Notes: a model not told the origin generated them from the letters alone. Positions 1-9,968 are shown, numbered from the stretch's first letter. The stretch: DNA of 44,049 nt from Bacillus sp. AFS041924 (GCF_002577195.1 NZ_NULG01000008.1:12116-56164), one strand, 5' to 3'. Program-made: numbers and translations.

Positions 1-46
1 ACTAAAATCAACAATTAATAGTAACAGAGCCAATTTATAAAAAAAA

Positions 47-77
47 AGCAGCCACTCTCTTAAAATGAGTGACTGCT
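47..77 (-). terminator. Rho-independent terminator after acpS
   Basis: On the minus strand an 11-bp stem (AGCAGTCACTC pairing with GAGTGGCTGCT, one G-U pair) is followed by a run of T residues. It lies just past the acpS stop and closes the acpS transcript. Confidence 0.85.
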
Positions 78-84
78 ATTATAA

Positions 85-438
85 TTATATTTGCTGTAAT
101 ACCACTTGAGCCGCTGCATAATGTTCAGTATGCGTAATTGATAAAAACGGTATAAACGGCAAATCAACCGTTAATACCGGCTTACCTTTTTCATCATTTA
201 ATATTTCGATATCTTGGAATCCTAATTCCTTCCCTATACCGGTTCCAAAGGCTTTTGAACAAGCTTCTTTAGCCGCAAATCGTCCAGATAAAAATTCAAG
301 TTTTCTTCGTTCTGATAAATTTTCGTAGATCTCATATTCTGCTTCAGTTAGAATCCTTTTCGCGAAACGAGGCTGCGAACTAATAATTTCCTTCATTCGT
401 TCAATCTCTACTAAGTCTAATCCAATTCCCACAATCAT
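85..438 (-). CDS. acpS: Holo-[acyl-carrier-protein] synthase AcpS
   Basis: AcpS moves the 4'-phosphopantetheine arm of coenzyme A onto a serine of apo-ACP, which activates fatty acid synthesis in the cytoplasm. The 117-aa product has the usual length. It shows the N-terminal metal-binding signature IGLDLVEIERM, the central FAAKEACSKAFGTGIG motif with the catalytic Glu and Lys, and the C-terminal SITHTEHYAAA strand. The ATG at 438 is preceded by a purine-rich site (AGGGTGAGG). It is the last gene of a minus-strand series ddl-murF-cshA-uvsE-acpS. In B. subtilis ydbS, ydbT and a rhomboid gene sit between cshA and acpS; here only uvsE does. Confidence 0.96.
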   Translation of the reverse strand: MIVGIGLDLVEIERMKEIISSQPRFAKRILTEAEYEIYENLSERRKLEFLSGRFAAKEACSKAFGTGIGKELGFQDIEILNDEKGKPVLTVDLPFIPFLSITHTEHYAAAQVVLQQI

Positions 439-463
439 ATTCCCTCACCCTTACCTTTTTGCA

Positions 464-1435
464 CTATGGTTTAAAATAAAAGCTTGAACCATTAATTACT
501 TCAATGGACGAATGTTTTTTTAGATCATCCATCAATTGAAATAACGCATTATCTTTTTGTTTCGCTTCAATCATACAATCAATTTGACTAACTGAGCCAT
601 AAATTTCATTTAAAAATGTCATAAACAGATTTGAATCCACATAATCAGCATGTGCACGTACATCTTTCTCATCTCTAGGACTTGATATATGCATTTTCAT
701 TGGCAAACTCGAAGCTTTCCATGTATCAACTGTATACCCCCAATTTTTTACCCAATCTTCATTTATGTGGTTAACTAAATGGTGATGATAGTCAAATACA
801 AGTGGTACACCTAATTTTTCACAAGCAAATAACGTTTCATCAAACGTAAATGTTGTATCATCATTTTCAAACATTAGCATTTTTTGAATTTGTCCGGGTA
901 CAAGGCTAAAATTCTCAATTAATTGTTCAAGTGATTTTTCCTTATCATCATACCCTCCACCAACATGTAATACACACCGCTGTTCGGTATTAATTTTCAT
1001 CGCTTTTAACAATTGATAATGCATTTTCAAAGTTTTTACCGATGTTTTTAATAATTCTTCATTAGTAGAGTTTAATATAACGAAATGATCCGGATGAAAA
1101 TCAATCCTCATTTCATTCGCAATTGCGAATTTGCCTAACTCAAATAAACTTTCCTTTAATGGTTTTATATAATTCCAATCTGCCACTTCTTCATGGTTTG
1201 CTAAAGGGATTAATTTACTACTTAGTCGAAAAAATGATATATCATGTGCCTTGTTGTGTTTTAGTAGTCTTATACAGTTATTAATATTTGTATTAGCAAT
1301 TTGTTCAAGCTTACGAATGGCCGCTTCTCTATCCTTTTGCTTTAAAAACTGTGCAACCGTCATCGTCTTTGATGGCGAGGCATTTTGTAAATTCATACTC
1401 ATTGCAACATACCCAAGTCTTACAAGCATTTTCAT
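464..1435 (-). CDS. uvsE: UV DNA damage endonuclease UvsE
   Basis: UvsE nicks DNA 5' of UV photoproducts and starts an alternative excision repair. The protein has the family TIM-barrel with metal-ligand motifs in order: FRLSSKLIPLANHE, MRIDFHPDHF, LHVGGGYDDK, MLMFENDD, LVFDYHHHLVN and MHISSPRDEKDVRAHADYVD. Full family length (about 323 aa) is present. The start is uncertain: an upstream ATG at 1447 has no SD, the ATG at 1435 has a GAGAG five bases upstream, and family alignment would also accept the ATG at 1429. It lies between cshA and acpS on the same strand, 25 bp before acpS, so some co-transcription with acpS is likely. The cshA terminator precedes it. Confidence 0.9.
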   Translation of the reverse strand: MKMLVRLGYVAMSMNLQNASPSKTMTVAQFLKQKDREAAIRKLEQIANTNINNCIRLLKHNKAHDISFFRLSSKLIPLANHEEVADWNYIKPLKESLFELGKFAIANEMRIDFHPDHFVILNSTNEELLKTSVKTLKMHYQLLKAMKINTEQRCVLHVGGGYDDKEKSLEQLIENFSLVPGQIQKMLMFENDDTTFTFDETLFACEKLGVPLVFDYHHHLVNHINEDWVKNWGYTVDTWKASSLPMKMHISSPRDEKDVRAHADYVDSNLFMTFLNEIYGSVSQIDCMIEAKQKDNALFQLMDDLKKHSSIEVINGSSFYFKP

Positions 1436-1515
1436 TCCAACTCTCATATGTTTTTAATTAGTGTATGGAATCTACCCGAATTCACACATTACGAGAGAAT
1501 TAAATTATAAACAAA

Positions 1516-1543
1516 AAGGTACATGGATTTAACCATGTACCTT
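1516..1543 (-). terminator. Rho-independent terminator after cshA
   Basis: A perfect 11-bp stem (AAGGTACATGG with CCATGTACCTT, 6-nt loop) is followed on the minus strand by TTTTTGTTT. It lies 10 bp past the cshA stop, so cshA is mainly a single-gene transcript. Confidence 0.9.
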
Positions 1544-1553
1544 AACTAATTTC

Positions 1554-3104
1554 TTATTTACTGCTGTCTTGTGTTTTACGTTGTCCACCACGGTTGTTAT
1601 CACGAGAACCTTCGCTACGTTTGCTACGGAAGCTTCCTCCACGGTTATCACGGTCTCCACGACGTCCATCTCCACGACGATTATCGCTACGACGTCCATC
1701 TCCACCGCCACGTCTATTTTCACCACGACGGTATCCACCGCCACCGTTTCCACCATTTCCTCCGCGTCCGCCACGGTCACGTTTGACCATTGGTGGCTCG
1801 TCAGTTAAACGAATTGGTGTTTCGTTTGGCTCTTTTGTTAACATTTTTAAAGCTGCAGCTACAACACTTACAGAATCATGCTCTTCAAGTAATTCTTCTG
1901 CAATACGTTTATAGAACGCTAAATTATCACTTTCCATAGTCGAAGTTAATTTTTCTGCAATGATGCGTTGTTGACTTTCAATTGCTTCGTCTAATGTAGG
2001 TGCAGTCATACGTTCCATACGACGTTTAGTTGTACGTTCGATATTTTTTAATTGATTAAACTCACGAGGAGTAATAAATAACATCGCTATACCTGATTTA
2101 CCAGCACGTCCTGTACGTCCAATACGATGAACATAACTTTCAGGATCTTGTGGGATATCAAAGTTATATACATGTGTAACTCCAGAAATATCTAATCCAC
2201 GAGCCGCTACATCAGTTGCAACTAAAACATCAATTGAACCAGCTTTAAATTTACGAAGTACTTGCTCACGTTTTGCTTGTGATAAATCACCATGAATACC
2301 TTCTGCAGCATAACCACGTAAGTTTAATGCTTCTGATAATTCATCAACACGACGTTTTGTACGACCAAAAATAATTGCTAATTCTGGTGTTTGAATATCT
2401 AATAAACGTGTAAGAACGTCAAATTTTTTCTTTTCTTGAACTTCAATAAAATGTTGTTCAATGTTAGGCATTGTAACTTCTTTTGCTTTTACTTTTACAA
2501 TTTGTGGATTTGTCATGAAAGTTTCTGCAATGCGACGAATTGGATCAGGCATTGTAGCAGAGAAAAGAAGTGTTTGTTTGTTTTCTGGAACTTCTTTTAA
2601 GATCGCTTCAATATCTTCAATGAATCCCATGTTTAACATTTCATCCGCTTCATCTAATACAACTGTATTTACATTGTTTAGGCGAATTGTACGACGGTTA
2701 ATATGGTCTTGAATACGACCAGGAGTTCCTACAATAATATGTGGGAATTTTTTTAATGAACGCATTTGACGGTTAATGTCTTGTCCACCGTATATCGGAA
2801 GAATTTTTACACCTTTGTTCATACCAATTTTGTGTAATTCTTCACCAACTTGAATTGCTAATTCACGTGTAGGTGCGATTACAAGCCCTTGAACATTGTT
2901 GCTATCTACATCAATTTTCTCTAGTAATGGAATACCAAAAGCGGCAGTTTTACCAGTACCAGTTTGCGCTTGACCAATTACATCATGGCCTTGTTTTGCT
3001 AATGGAATAGTCTGCGCTTGAATTGGTGTAGCTTCCTCGAAGCCTAATTTTTCAATCGCAAACAGGATCTTACTACTTAATCCTAATTCTTGAAATGTTG
3101 TCAA
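1554..3104 (-). CDS. cshA: DEAD-box ATP-dependent RNA helicase CshA
   Basis: CshA unwinds RNA and takes part in ribosome assembly, cold adaptation and RNA turnover. The DEAD-box motifs run in order: Q motif (GFEEATPIQ), Walker [33 protein letters not shown] and HRIGRTGR. The C-terminus (about the last 80 residues) is an Arg/Gly/Asp-rich RGG-type tail. The true start is a TTG at 3102-3104: AAGGAG lies at 3115-3120 (10-nt spacing) and the reading [12 protein letters not shown] matches the family N-terminus. A longer open frame reaching 3248 has no SD and lies in the leader. This gives 516 aa. A promoter with TATAAT lies about 155 bp upstream. Confidence 0.95.
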   Translation of the reverse strand: MTTFQELGLSSKILFAIEKLGFEEATPIQAQTIPLAKQGHDVIGQAQTGTGKTAAFGIPLLEKIDVDSNNVQGLVIAPTRELAIQVGEELHKIGMNKGVKILPIYGGQDINRQMRSLKKFPHIIVGTPGRIQDHINRRTIRLNNVNTVVLDEADEMLNMGFIEDIEAILKEVPENKQTLLFSATMPDPIRRIAETFMTNPQIVKVKAKEVTMPNIEQHFIEVQEKKKFDVLTRLLDIQTPELAIIFGRTKRRVDELSEALNLRGYAAEGIHGDLSQAKREQVLRKFKAGSIDVLVATDVAARGLDISGVTHVYNFDIPQDPESYVHRIGRTGRAGKSGIAMLFITPREFNQLKNIERTTKRRMERMTAPTLDEAIESQQRIIAEKLTSTMESDNLAFYKRIAEELLEEHDSVSVVAAALKMLTKEPNETPIRLTDEPPMVKRDRGGRGGNGGNGGGGYRRGENRRGGGDGRRSDNRRGDGRRGDRDNRGGSFRSKRSEGSRDNNRGGQRKTQDSSK

Positions 3105-3257
3105 TTTGGTTAATCTCCTTTGTATCTCAATTGATCTATAAAAATGATCTATAAAAAATCTATAAAAATTATATGTTTCGTGACTGTTCATTATGGAAGG
3201 TTCGTTATTAGTGGAAAACAATACCGAAGTATCATGAAAAGGAAACAATATCTACCC

Positions 3258-3286
3258 ATTATACGTACATTCCATCTAAAAAGCAA
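3258..3286 (-). promoter_or_regulatory. Candidate sigma-A promoter of cshA
   Basis: On the minus strand TTGCTT (3281-3286) and a perfect TATAAT (3258-3263) are 17 bp apart. Transcription would start near 3250 and give a leader of about 145 nt. The leader contains three tandem copies of a TTTTTATAGAT-like run before the SD. Confidence 0.55.
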
Positions 3287-3466
3287 ATGAAGTTATATTC
3301 TAACAATTTGACATTTGAACTATAGCTACCCTTTGAAATATAGATATTTTCTCCGTAAATTCAATAGTTTATAACTTTTTTCATCCCTTATATTACGAAC
3401 AGTTTTCATTTGTTAAATTATGAGAATAAAGTTTTCACTTTGTATATCATTAGGGCATGGTTAAGG

Positions 3467-3537
3467 AAAAAGGGAATAAGGTATCAGCAAAAGATTGGAA
3501 TTTACATGACCTTCTCTACCTTATAAGTTCCCTTTTT
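3467..3537 (-). terminator. Long imperfect hairpin downstream of murF
   Basis: The arms AAAAAGGGAATAAGGTA (3467-3483) and its complement at 3517-3537 pair over 17 bp with a 4-nt bulge and a loop of about 33 nt. It is U-rich at the minus-strand 3' side and is the only terminator-like structure after murF. Between it and the cshA promoter (3287-3466) I see nothing else. Confidence 0.5.
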
Positions 3538-3552
3538 CTAAACAAATTTCCC

Positions 3553-4935
3553 CTATGTCAGTTTTACAAGTGCATTTACAACTTCTTCTAACTTCATTCC
3601 CCTAGAGCCCTTAACTAATACTAGGTCTTTTGGCTGAACTTGTTGTAATAAATCTTCAATTAGTTTATTTTTATCGTCAAAGCTTTTTACTTTCGAAGAG
3701 TCCATTTGTTCGAAAGCTGAAGTTGCTGCAAATTTACTTAATGGTCCGAAAGTGTATAGAAAGTCGAAATGTAAATTTACAACTTCTTCCCCAATTTCTT
3801 CATGAAAAGCAATTTCTTGATCACCTAGTTCTAGCATGTCACCAAAAACCACAAATTTTCTGTTATAACCTTTTAGTTCTGAAGCAAATAAAAGTGCCGC
3901 TTTCATTGACGTAACGCTCGCATTGTAAGCATCATTAATAATTGTTATTCCATTTTCATTTTTTAATAGCTCCATACGCATTTTTGTCATTTCTAAATTT
4001 TGCATACCAGAACTAATTTCATCCCAAGTTAGAGAAAACTTTCTCGCAACTGCAATGGCTGCCAATGTATTACTAATATTATGTTTGCCTAATACGCCCA
4101 ATTTGAAACGAAAATCCTTAGCATTATTTATTACAAATTCGCTACCAGATTCACTCATTTCAATAAATGTTGGATATACATCATTGCTTTCATTAAAACC
4201 AAATGATTCAATTGTATAGATTGAGTTTTTGTCTTTTGTACCTTCAATTAGTAATGGTTCATCACCATTAATTACAAGTAATCCACTTTTTGATAATCCA
4301 CTAGCAATCTCAAGCTTCGCTTTTGCAATACCCGCTCTTGAGCCTAGCTCTTGCATATGGGACTCACCGATATTCGTAATAATCGCTGCATCAGGCTCAG
4401 CTAAGTTAGATAAGAATTCAATTTCACCAAAATTGCTCATCCCCATCTCTAGTACAGCAACCTCTGTATCTTCTGACATTGCTAATACTGTTAACGGAAG
4501 TCCAATATGATTATTAAAGTTCCCTTGTGTTTTATGTACTTTGTATTTTGCTGAAAGAATGCTCGTTAAAATATCCTTTGTAGAGGTTTTCCCATTACTT
4601 CCTGTGATACCGACTACTTTACCATTCCACTCGCTTAAATACGATTTAGCCAAGTGTTGTAAAGCTTCTAACGTGTCTTCAACAAAAATAACAGAAGCGT
4701 TTGTTGGCACATTTATAAACTTTCTCGAACAAAGTACTGCACTAGCACCATTCTCAATTGCTTGAGGTAAAAATTGATGCGCATCGAATTTTTCACCAAT
4801 AAGCGGAATAAATAATTTTCCAGTTAAATCTACACGTGAGTCTGTTGAAACTCCATTGATCGTTAAATCTTCTCCTTTTAATTCACTACCAGGAATCATA
4901 TGAACGATTTGAGATAAAGTACGTACGATTGACAT
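3553..4935 (-). CDS. murF: UDP-MurNAc-tripeptide:D-alanyl-D-alanine ligase MurF
   Basis: MurF adds the D-Ala-D-Ala dipeptide made by Ddl to UDP-MurNAc-tripeptide, the last cytoplasmic step of peptidoglycan precursor assembly. The 460-aa protein shows the Mur ligase P-loop GITGSNGKTSTKD, the NNHIGLPLTVL segment, EMGMS, and the C-terminal domain with INDAYNAS and FGDMLELG. The start is the ATG at 4935, with GAGGAG nine bases upstream. An in-frame ATG at 4986 would begin inside a hairpin repeat and has no SD. ddl lies upstream on the same strand, as in other bacilli, but the two are separated by an inverted-repeat element that may weaken read-through. Confidence 0.96.
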   Translation of the reverse strand: MSIVRTLSQIVHMIPGSELKGEDLTINGVSTDSRVDLTGKLFIPLIGEKFDAHQFLPQAIENGASAVLCSRKFINVPTNASVIFVEDTLEALQHLAKSYLSEWNGKVVGITGSNGKTSTKDILTSILSAKYKVHKTQGNFNNHIGLPLTVLAMSEDTEVAVLEMGMSNFGEIEFLSNLAEPDAAIITNIGESHMQELGSRAGIAKAKLEIASGLSKSGLLVINGDEPLLIEGTKDKNSIYTIESFGFNESNDVYPTFIEMSESGSEFVINNAKDFRFKLGVLGKHNISNTLAAIAVARKFSLTWDEISSGMQNLEMTKMRMELLKNENGITIINDAYNASVTSMKAALLFASELKGYNRKFVVFGDMLELGDQEIAFHEEIGEEVVNLHFDFLYTFGPLSKFAATSAFEQMDSSKVKSFDDKNKLIEDLLQQVQPKDLVLVKGSRGMKLEEVVNALVKLT

Positions 4936-4979
4936 TGTCACCCACTCCTCTTCTATAACATTTTTCTTTTTTTCATATG

Positions 4980-5187
4980 AAAACACTATTCTGTCATCAA
5001 TAGTGTTTCAGACTGCCCGCAAAACGCTCGCTTACTTCGCTGACTGCGGTCCTCATTACCATTTACGATAACTCCACTCCCCATCAGACTTTGCGCCTCG
5101 AAAGACAAACGATTTCAATTAGTCTGAACATCAGATATTAGATTTTGCCAACAAACTGAAACACTATTCAAGCATGAATAGTGTTTT
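4980..5187. repeat. MITE-like element with hairpin-forming inverted ends
   Basis: The left end (4980-5015) and the reverse complement of the right end (5152-5187) agree at 29 of 36 positions. Each end is itself a hairpin (AAAACACTATT pairing with AATAGTGTTT). The core of about 136 bp (5016-5151) is richer in G+C and has no open reading frame. The ends could act as terminators on the minus strand between ddl and murF. No target-site duplication is obvious. Confidence 0.6.
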
Positions 5188-5193
5188 CAATTG

Positions 5194-6291
5194 TTAAATA
5201 TTATATTTAATTTGTTGTTTTTGCTCGTGACGATCAATAGCTAGGTCTATTAATTTTTCAATTAATTTTGGATATGTTACTCCAGTAGCCTGCCATAATT
5301 GAGGGTACATACTGAATGGAGTAAATCCAGGCATTGTATTAACTTCATTCATTAGTACTCCACCATCTTCTGTTACAAAGAAATCTGCACGTGTTAAGCC
5401 TGAACCATCAATTGCTTTGAATGCAACTTCTGCGTAATGCTTAATTTTTTCATACGTTTTTGTTTCTACAGGAGCTGGAATAATTAAACCAGTATCGCCA
5501 CTTTCATATTTTGCACTATAGTCATAAAATTCTACTGAAGGTTTGATTTCACCAACAACAGAACATTCAACTTTATCGTTACCTAAAACAGCAATTTCAA
5601 TTTCACGTCCAACAATATTTTCTTCAATAATTATTTTACGGTCAAATTGGAATGCTTCTTCAAATGAAGCGATTAATGCTTCACGGTTTTTAGCTTTCGT
5701 TATACCAACACTTGATCCTAAGTTTGCTGGCTTAACAAATACCGGATAACCTAATTCTTTCTCTACTACTTCATAGCAAGATTCCGCATTTTCTTTCCAC
5801 TCCGTTTTTAGGAAATGAACATATTTAGCTTGAGGAATACCTGCTTGAGCAAATAAGTTTTTCATAATCACTTTATCCATACCAGCAGCTGAAGCTAATA
5901 CCCCATTACCTACATAAGGAATATTTAATAATTCCAGTAAACCTTGAACTGTTCCATCTTCACCATTTGGTCCATGTAATAATGGGAAAATAACATCAAC
6001 TGGGCCAGTTGAATCTTGATTTGAAGCTGCAGGAATAATTGATGAAGTTAACGCGACAGGAGCGATTTCATTTACATGTTGGTCTTCATTTGAGAATTTT
6101 AAAGCTGCAACACTTTCTACTTTACCTTCAATTTGTTTCCCTTGTAACCATTCGCCTTGTTCTGTTATATAAATTGGATACACATCAAATTTTGTGTGAT
6201 CTAATGCAGAAATAACGGCAAAAGCTGTTTGTAATGATACTTTGTGTTCAGCAGATTTACCGCCATATAATAATCCTAACTTAATCTTCAT
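5194..6291 (-). CDS. ddl: D-alanine--D-alanine ligase
   Basis: Ddl joins two D-alanines using ATP; the dipeptide feeds MurF, encoded next door. The 365-aa product has the ATP-grasp motifs [32 protein letters not shown] and [15 protein letters not shown]. The [13 protein letters not shown] loop keeps the tyrosine expected for D-Ala-D-Ala specificity, so there is no sign of a D-lactate type enzyme. The start is the ATG at 6291 after a TAGGGGG site. The frame ends against the right hairpin of the intergenic repeat, which probably also serves as its terminator. Confidence 0.96.
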   Translation of the reverse strand: MKIKLGLLYGGKSAEHKVSLQTAFAVISALDHTKFDVYPIYITEQGEWLQGKQIEGKVESVAALKFSNEDQHVNEIAPVALTSSIIPAASNQDSTGPVDVIFPLLHGPNGEDGTVQGLLELLNIPYVGNGVLASAAGMDKVIMKNLFAQAGIPQAKYVHFLKTEWKENAESCYEVVEKELGYPVFVKPANLGSSVGITKAKNREALIASFEEAFQFDRKIIIEENIVGREIEIAVLGNDKVECSVVGEIKPSVEFYDYSAKYESGDTGLIIPAPVETKTYEKIKHYAEVAFKAIDGSGLTRADFFVTEDGGVLMNEVNTMPGFTPFSMYPQLWQATGVTYPKLIEKLIDLAIDRHEQKQQIKYNI

Positions 6292-6322
6292 GATGTTCCC
6301 CCTACTATTTTTTGCTCCCCCT

Positions 6323-6351
6323 ATTGTACCACTTTATACAAAAGTGTATAA
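6323..6351 (-). promoter_or_regulatory. Candidate ddl promoter with overlapping dyad
   Basis: Minus-strand TTATAC (6346-6351) and TACAAT (6323-6328) are 17 bp apart. A dyad TTATAC-N6-GTATAA overlaps the -35 and could be an operator. The -35 match is weak. Confidence 0.4.
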
Positions 6352-6430
6352 GCTTTTATGGGTAGAAACCTATATTTCTTTACAACATATGCAATGATAG
6401 CTGTTTTGTGATTTCTTTACAACTAAAAAA

Positions 6431-6453
6431 AGTATAGCGTATGACACTATACT
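6431..6453 (-). terminator. Rho-independent terminator after MFS gene
   Basis: AGTATAGTG pairs with CGCTATACT (minus strand, one G-U pair), followed by seven T residues. It lies 43 bp past the stop of the transporter gene. Confidence 0.8.
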
Positions 6454-6496
6454 AGTACGACAGAATAAAAAAATCTTAATTCAGACTGCATGAAAG

Positions 6497-7768
6497 CTAT
6501 TGAGCTATACCTTGTTGATTATCTCTTAAGGCTACCTTTTCATCTAGTGAACGATACATTACACCCGATAGCACAACTCCTGTTCCAAGAATGATAAAAA
6601 GCCAGACCCCTAACTTTAAATCAAATAAAAAGCCACCTAATAAAGGTCCAAGGAATCCTCCTATTGTCCACTTCATACTTCCAACAGCCATATAAGTTGC
6701 CCTTAATTCTTCAGGTGCGATATTCGCCACAAATGTCATTTGAACTGGCGACATGACCATTTCTCCAAAGGTGTAGTATATGAAAATAATTGCCAATAGG
6801 AAAAGAATCATCCACTTACCTAACCCAATAGAAAGCAAAAGTGGTGGTGCAAAACCAATCGATAAAATACCTAAACCAAATAATATCGTTCCATAGAACA
6901 TCGTTTTTCCAATCGAACGATTCGATAAATAACTTGAAATAGGAAATTGAAAAAGCACAACTAACAATCCATTAAGTGACATTAAAAACGGATAAGGATT
7001 CCACTCACCGAAATGAGAATTAAAACTTTGTTTAAAATAAAGTGGTAGCATTCCTTCAATTTGTGAAAACCCCATTGATATTATGACACCTGTTGCTACA
7101 TAAAAAAGCAATAATTTATCAGAAATAATGATGTTCATAACCTTTTTAAACGGGATTCTCGTTTTGTCCTGTTTTTCTTTAACATTTTTTTCTAGAGGGA
7201 GTGTTTCTTTTAATAGAATTAATTGAGCAATACTATAAAGTCCCAAAGTTATTGCTGCAATATAAAATAAACTGTCTTTTGAAAAATAAACAACCGAACT
7301 CCCTAATAATGGACCAATAACAGTACCTACATTACTCCCAACCCTTAATAACCCATATGCCTCAGTTCTTTCTTCGGGTTCAGTTACATCAGCTACCATT
7401 GCCGAAGCTGCTGGATTAAAAAACGAATTACTAATCCCTAGCAAAATCGATAAAATTAAGAATGCCGTATAGCCTTCTACTAAAGCAAACGAAACTAAAA
7501 TGAGAGATGTTCCAAGTGTTGAAAAGACCATCATACGTTTGCGACCGTATAGATCAGCTAGCCTACCCCCGGCCATCGAACCAAATAAAGATGCTATAGG
7601 TGAAATTGACATGATAAATCCTACTTTTAACATCGAATCAACTTTACCTTCTAAATATAGTGCAAAAAATGGCATTAGCATCATCATCGCACTACTCGTA
7701 ATCGTTTCTCCAATAACTCGAATCCACACATTACGATCCATATCTTTTAGTTTTTTTAAAAAGTTCAT
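6497..7768 (-). CDS. MFS multidrug-type efflux transporter
   Basis: This is a 12-helix major facilitator protein of the inner membrane, probably a proton-driven drug or metabolite exporter. The first half has the MFS signature between helices 2 and 3, GGRLADLYGRKRMM, and a second-half equivalent near SYLSNRSIGKTM. The length (423 aa) fits DHA1-type exporters. The ATG at 7768 is chosen because AGGAGG stands 11 bases upstream; a GTG at 7780 lies too close to that SD. No regulator or partner gene adjoins it and the substrate cannot be read from the sequence. Confidence 0.85.
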   Translation of the reverse strand: MNFLKKLKDMDRNVWIRVIGETITSSAMMMLMPFFALYLEGKVDSMLKVGFIMSISPIASLFGSMAGGRLADLYGRKRMMVFSTLGTSLILVSFALVEGYTAFLILSILLGISNSFFNPAASAMVADVTEPEERTEAYGLLRVGSNVGTVIGPLLGSSVVYFSKDSLFYIAAITLGLYSIAQLILLKETLPLEKNVKEKQDKTRIPFKKVMNIIISDKLLLFYVATGVIISMGFSQIEGMLPLYFKQSFNSHFGEWNPYPFLMSLNGLLVVLFQFPISSYLSNRSIGKTMFYGTILFGLGILSIGFAPPLLLSIGLGKWMILFLLAIIFIYYTFGEMVMSPVQMTFVANIAPEELRATYMAVGSMKWTIGGFLGPLLGGFLFDLKLGVWLFIILGTGVVLSGVMYRSLDEKVALRDNQQGIAQ

Positions 7769-7888
7769 CCTTATTGACACCTCCTAGTGCATCAAAACTT
7801 CCATCTTTTCGACGTATCAGATGAATAGTGACTTTAATCAAATTACTTTATGTACTCATCAGATAAAATATGTTACACAAAAATAAAA

Positions 7889-7923
7889 GGGTGTCCAAAT
7901 TGACTTTTCGTCATTGAACACCC
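7889..7923 (-). terminator. Rho-independent terminator after small membrane protein gene
   Basis: GGGTGTTC pairs with GGACACCC around a 19-nt loop, then TTTTATTTTT on the minus strand. It closes the gene at 7940-8167. Confidence 0.85.
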
Positions 7924-7939
7924 ACTCTTTTTTTAACGT

Positions 7940-8167
7940 TTAAACTTGTTCTTTTGAAGAAACTGAAAACATCAATCCCAAAAAAGTACCTAATAAAAAT
8001 AAGGTTGAACAAGAGCCCATCAATACTATGCTCACCGTTAAGCTTACGCCTGTATGTAAGAAACCGCTTCCAGTGAAATAAAGTAAAAAAAGAATAAGAC
8101 CAATAAAAAAGGCAATACCAGAATATTGAGTATATGTTTCAACGATTTCAAGATCAGTTTGCTTCAT
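7940..8167 (-). CDS. Small two-helix membrane protein, function unknown
   Basis: This 75-aa protein starts MKQTDLEIVETYTQYSG and has two hydrophobic segments, about residues 17-34 and 39-66, with a short polar C-terminus. AGGAGG lies nine bases before the ATG at 8167; a longer frame to 8224 has no SD and a basic, unlikely N-terminus. It has its own terminator and stands alone between an MFS gene and msrAB. I do not recognise the family, and no catalytic motif is visible. Confidence 0.7.
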   Translation of the reverse strand: MKQTDLEIVETYTQYSGIAFFIGLILFLLYFTGSGFLHTGVSLTVSIVLMGSCSTLFLLGTFLGLMFSVSSKEQV

Positions 8168-8358
8168 AATGATTAACCTCCTGTTTCTTCTTTTCCGCGA
8201 ATTGCAATACCTAATTTGTGACAACTTTGTGACACTTTTATATTAACACACTTATTTCAAAATTGTAAATATTTTCAGAAAACATTTTAAAAATATTTGA
8301 GACAGATTAAAAAAGTAATGATTAGGTTATAATCCAGTGTCATCTTTTAATAAAGAAA

Positions 8359-8386
8359 AAACCGAGACAATATTACATCTCGGTTT
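8359..8386 (-). terminator. Rho-independent terminator after msrAB
   Basis: AAACCGAGA pairs perfectly with TCTCGGTTT across a 10-nt loop, followed on the minus strand by TTTTCTTT. It lies about 50 bp past the msrAB stop. Confidence 0.88.
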
Positions 8387-8438
8387 CATTCGTTTATTTA
8401 TTTATATCCCATATAAGTGAAATAAATTAAATAGCACT

Positions 8439-9386
8439 CTATTTCAGAAAGATGCTCTTGTAATTACCATAACCTTCTTCATCCATTTTTTCATATGGAA
8501 TAAACCTTAAAGCAGCAGAGTTAATGCAGTAACGAAGCCCCTCAGGTCCAGGCCCATCATCAAAAACGTGACCTAGATGTGAATCAGATTCTGCACTTCT
8601 CACTTCAATACGCAGCATTCCATGGCTATAATCCTTTTTCTCTTCAACTTCACCCTTTAATATAGGTCTTGTAAAACTTGGCCATCCACAGCCTGAATCA
8701 AATTTGTCCAATGAACTAAATAATGGAACTCCAGATACGATATCAACATAAATCCCTTTTTCTTTATGATCCCAGAACTCATTTCTAAAAGGCGGTTCAG
8801 TTGCATCTTCTTGTGTAACAGCATACTGAATTGGTGTGAGCTTTTGCTTTAACTCTTCTTGACCAGTTTTCCAGTGCTCCTTTAAAAATTTTTGGCGACC
8901 AGAACCTTTAAAGTATAACTGATAACGAACTGGATGCTTTTTATAATAATGCTGATGATATTCCTCAGCTTCATAAAATGGTTTTGCAGGTAATATTTCT
9001 GTCACAATTGATTTCTTGAAAACGCCACTTTTTTCGAGTTTTTCTTTTGAGGCAATTGCTTGTTCTTTTTGATTTTCGTTATGATAAAAAATTGCCGTTT
9101 TATATGAACTTCCTCGATCACCAAATTGTCCACCTGTATCTGTCGGATCAATTTGTTGCCAAAATAAGTCCAATAATTTTTCATAAGGATATACTTCCGG
9201 ATCAAATGTTATTTGAACTGCTTCGTAATGACCTGTTAAATGAGTGCACACTTCTTCATACGTTGGATTTTCTTTCTCCCCACCTGTATAGCCTGATACA
9301 ACCTTTATGATTCCGTCCTGTTGATCAAACGGTTTTACCATACACCAAAAACAACCACCAGCAAATGTAGCCAATTCTGTCCCCAT
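8439..9386 (-). CDS. msrAB: Bifunctional peptide methionine sulfoxide reductase MsrA/MsrB
   Basis: The fused enzyme reduces both S and R epimers of methionine sulfoxide in oxidised proteins. The MsrA domain (about residues 1-160) has the catalytic GGCFWCM motif with Cys12. The MsrB domain (about 175-315) has [37 protein letters not shown] with the catalytic Cys in RYCIN, and no CxxC zinc pairs, so it is the zinc-free form. At 315 aa it matches fused MsrAB proteins of bacilli. It starts at the ATG at 9386 and is a single-gene unit, divergent from mscL. Confidence 0.96.
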   Translation of the reverse strand: MGTELATFAGGCFWCMVKPFDQQDGIIKVVSGYTGGEKENPTYEEVCTHLTGHYEAVQITFDPEVYPYEKLLDLFWQQIDPTDTGGQFGDRGSSYKTAIFYHNENQKEQAIASKEKLEKSGVFKKSIVTEILPAKPFYEAEEYHQHYYKKHPVRYQLYFKGSGRQKFLKEHWKTGQEELKQKLTPIQYAVTQEDATEPPFRNEFWDHKEKGIYVDIVSGVPLFSSLDKFDSGCGWPSFTRPILKGEVEEKKDYSHGMLRIEVRSAESDSHLGHVFDDGPGPEGLRYCINSAALRFIPYEKMDEEGYGNYKSIFLK

Positions 9387-9538
9387 ACCTTAACTCCTCC
9401 TAAAAATTGTCATTAATTAGTATTTACCATATCTAAAAGACGATATAAATATTTTTGCTTAAAAAGTCTAATTGCTTACTTGAAAGAATGAAGATTTGTA
9501 TGTAAACTTATACGATAATTACACAGGAGGAAAGTAAA

Positions 9539-9928
9539 ATGTTTGAAGAATTTAAGAAGTTTGCCTTGAAAGGGAATGTACTTGATTTAGCAGTTGGGGT
9601 CATTATTGGTGGTGCTTTCGGTAAGATTGTGTCCTCATTAGTTGCTGATATAATGATGCCTGTTATTGGATTAATCATAGGAAAATCGAATTTTACTGGC
9701 TTAGTTTTTCACGAAATTAAATATGGTTCCTTTATCCAAACAGTTATTGATTTCCTAATTATTTCAATATCAGTATTTTTCTTTGTCCGATTACTAAATA
9801 GACTATCGTTTAGAAAGAAAGTAGCAGAAGAAGCAAAACCTGTCGTTCCTACTAAAGAGGAAGCTTTACTTATTGAAATTCGTGATTTATTAAAAGAACA
9901 GGTTAAAAACCAAAAAGATATAAGCTAA
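9539..9928 (+). CDS. mscL: Large-conductance mechanosensitive channel MscL
   Basis: MscL forms a homopentameric inner-membrane pore that opens under hypo-osmotic membrane tension. The 129-aa protein has the conserved TM1 ([22 protein letters not shown]), a short periplasmic-side loop, TM2 ([19 protein letters not shown]) and the charged C-terminal helix ([15 protein letters not shown]). AGGAGG precedes the ATG by eight bases. It is a single gene with its own terminator, divergent from msrAB and convergent with the cwlO-like gene. Confidence 0.97.
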   Translation: MFEEFKKFALKGNVLDLAVGVIIGGAFGKIVSSLVADIMMPVIGLIIGKSNFTGLVFHEIKYGSFIQTVIDFLIISISVFFFVRLLNRLSFRKKVAEEAKPVVPTKEEALLIEIRDLLKEQVKNQKDIS

Positions 9929-9945
9929 GCTTATATCTTTTTTTG
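9912..9945 (+). terminator. Rho-independent terminator after mscL
   Basis: AAAAGATATAAG pairs with CTTATATCTTTT, followed by TTTT. The stem overlaps the mscL stop codon. Confidence 0.85.
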
Positions 9946-9968
9946 CTATTTTTTAAGAGAACATAAAA

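Noticed and set aside
1529-1914. Several long open frames on both strands over the cshA C-terminus
   Set aside because: They are by-products of the repetitive Arg/Gly codons of the RGG tail; their low-complexity products (Ser/Thr, Pro/Arg or Val/Asp runs) and lack of SD sites make them unlikely genes.
3105-3248. N-terminal extension of CshA to 3248
   Set aside because: It has no SD, is absent from the family, and lies in the leader between a TATAAT promoter and the TTG start with AAGGAG.
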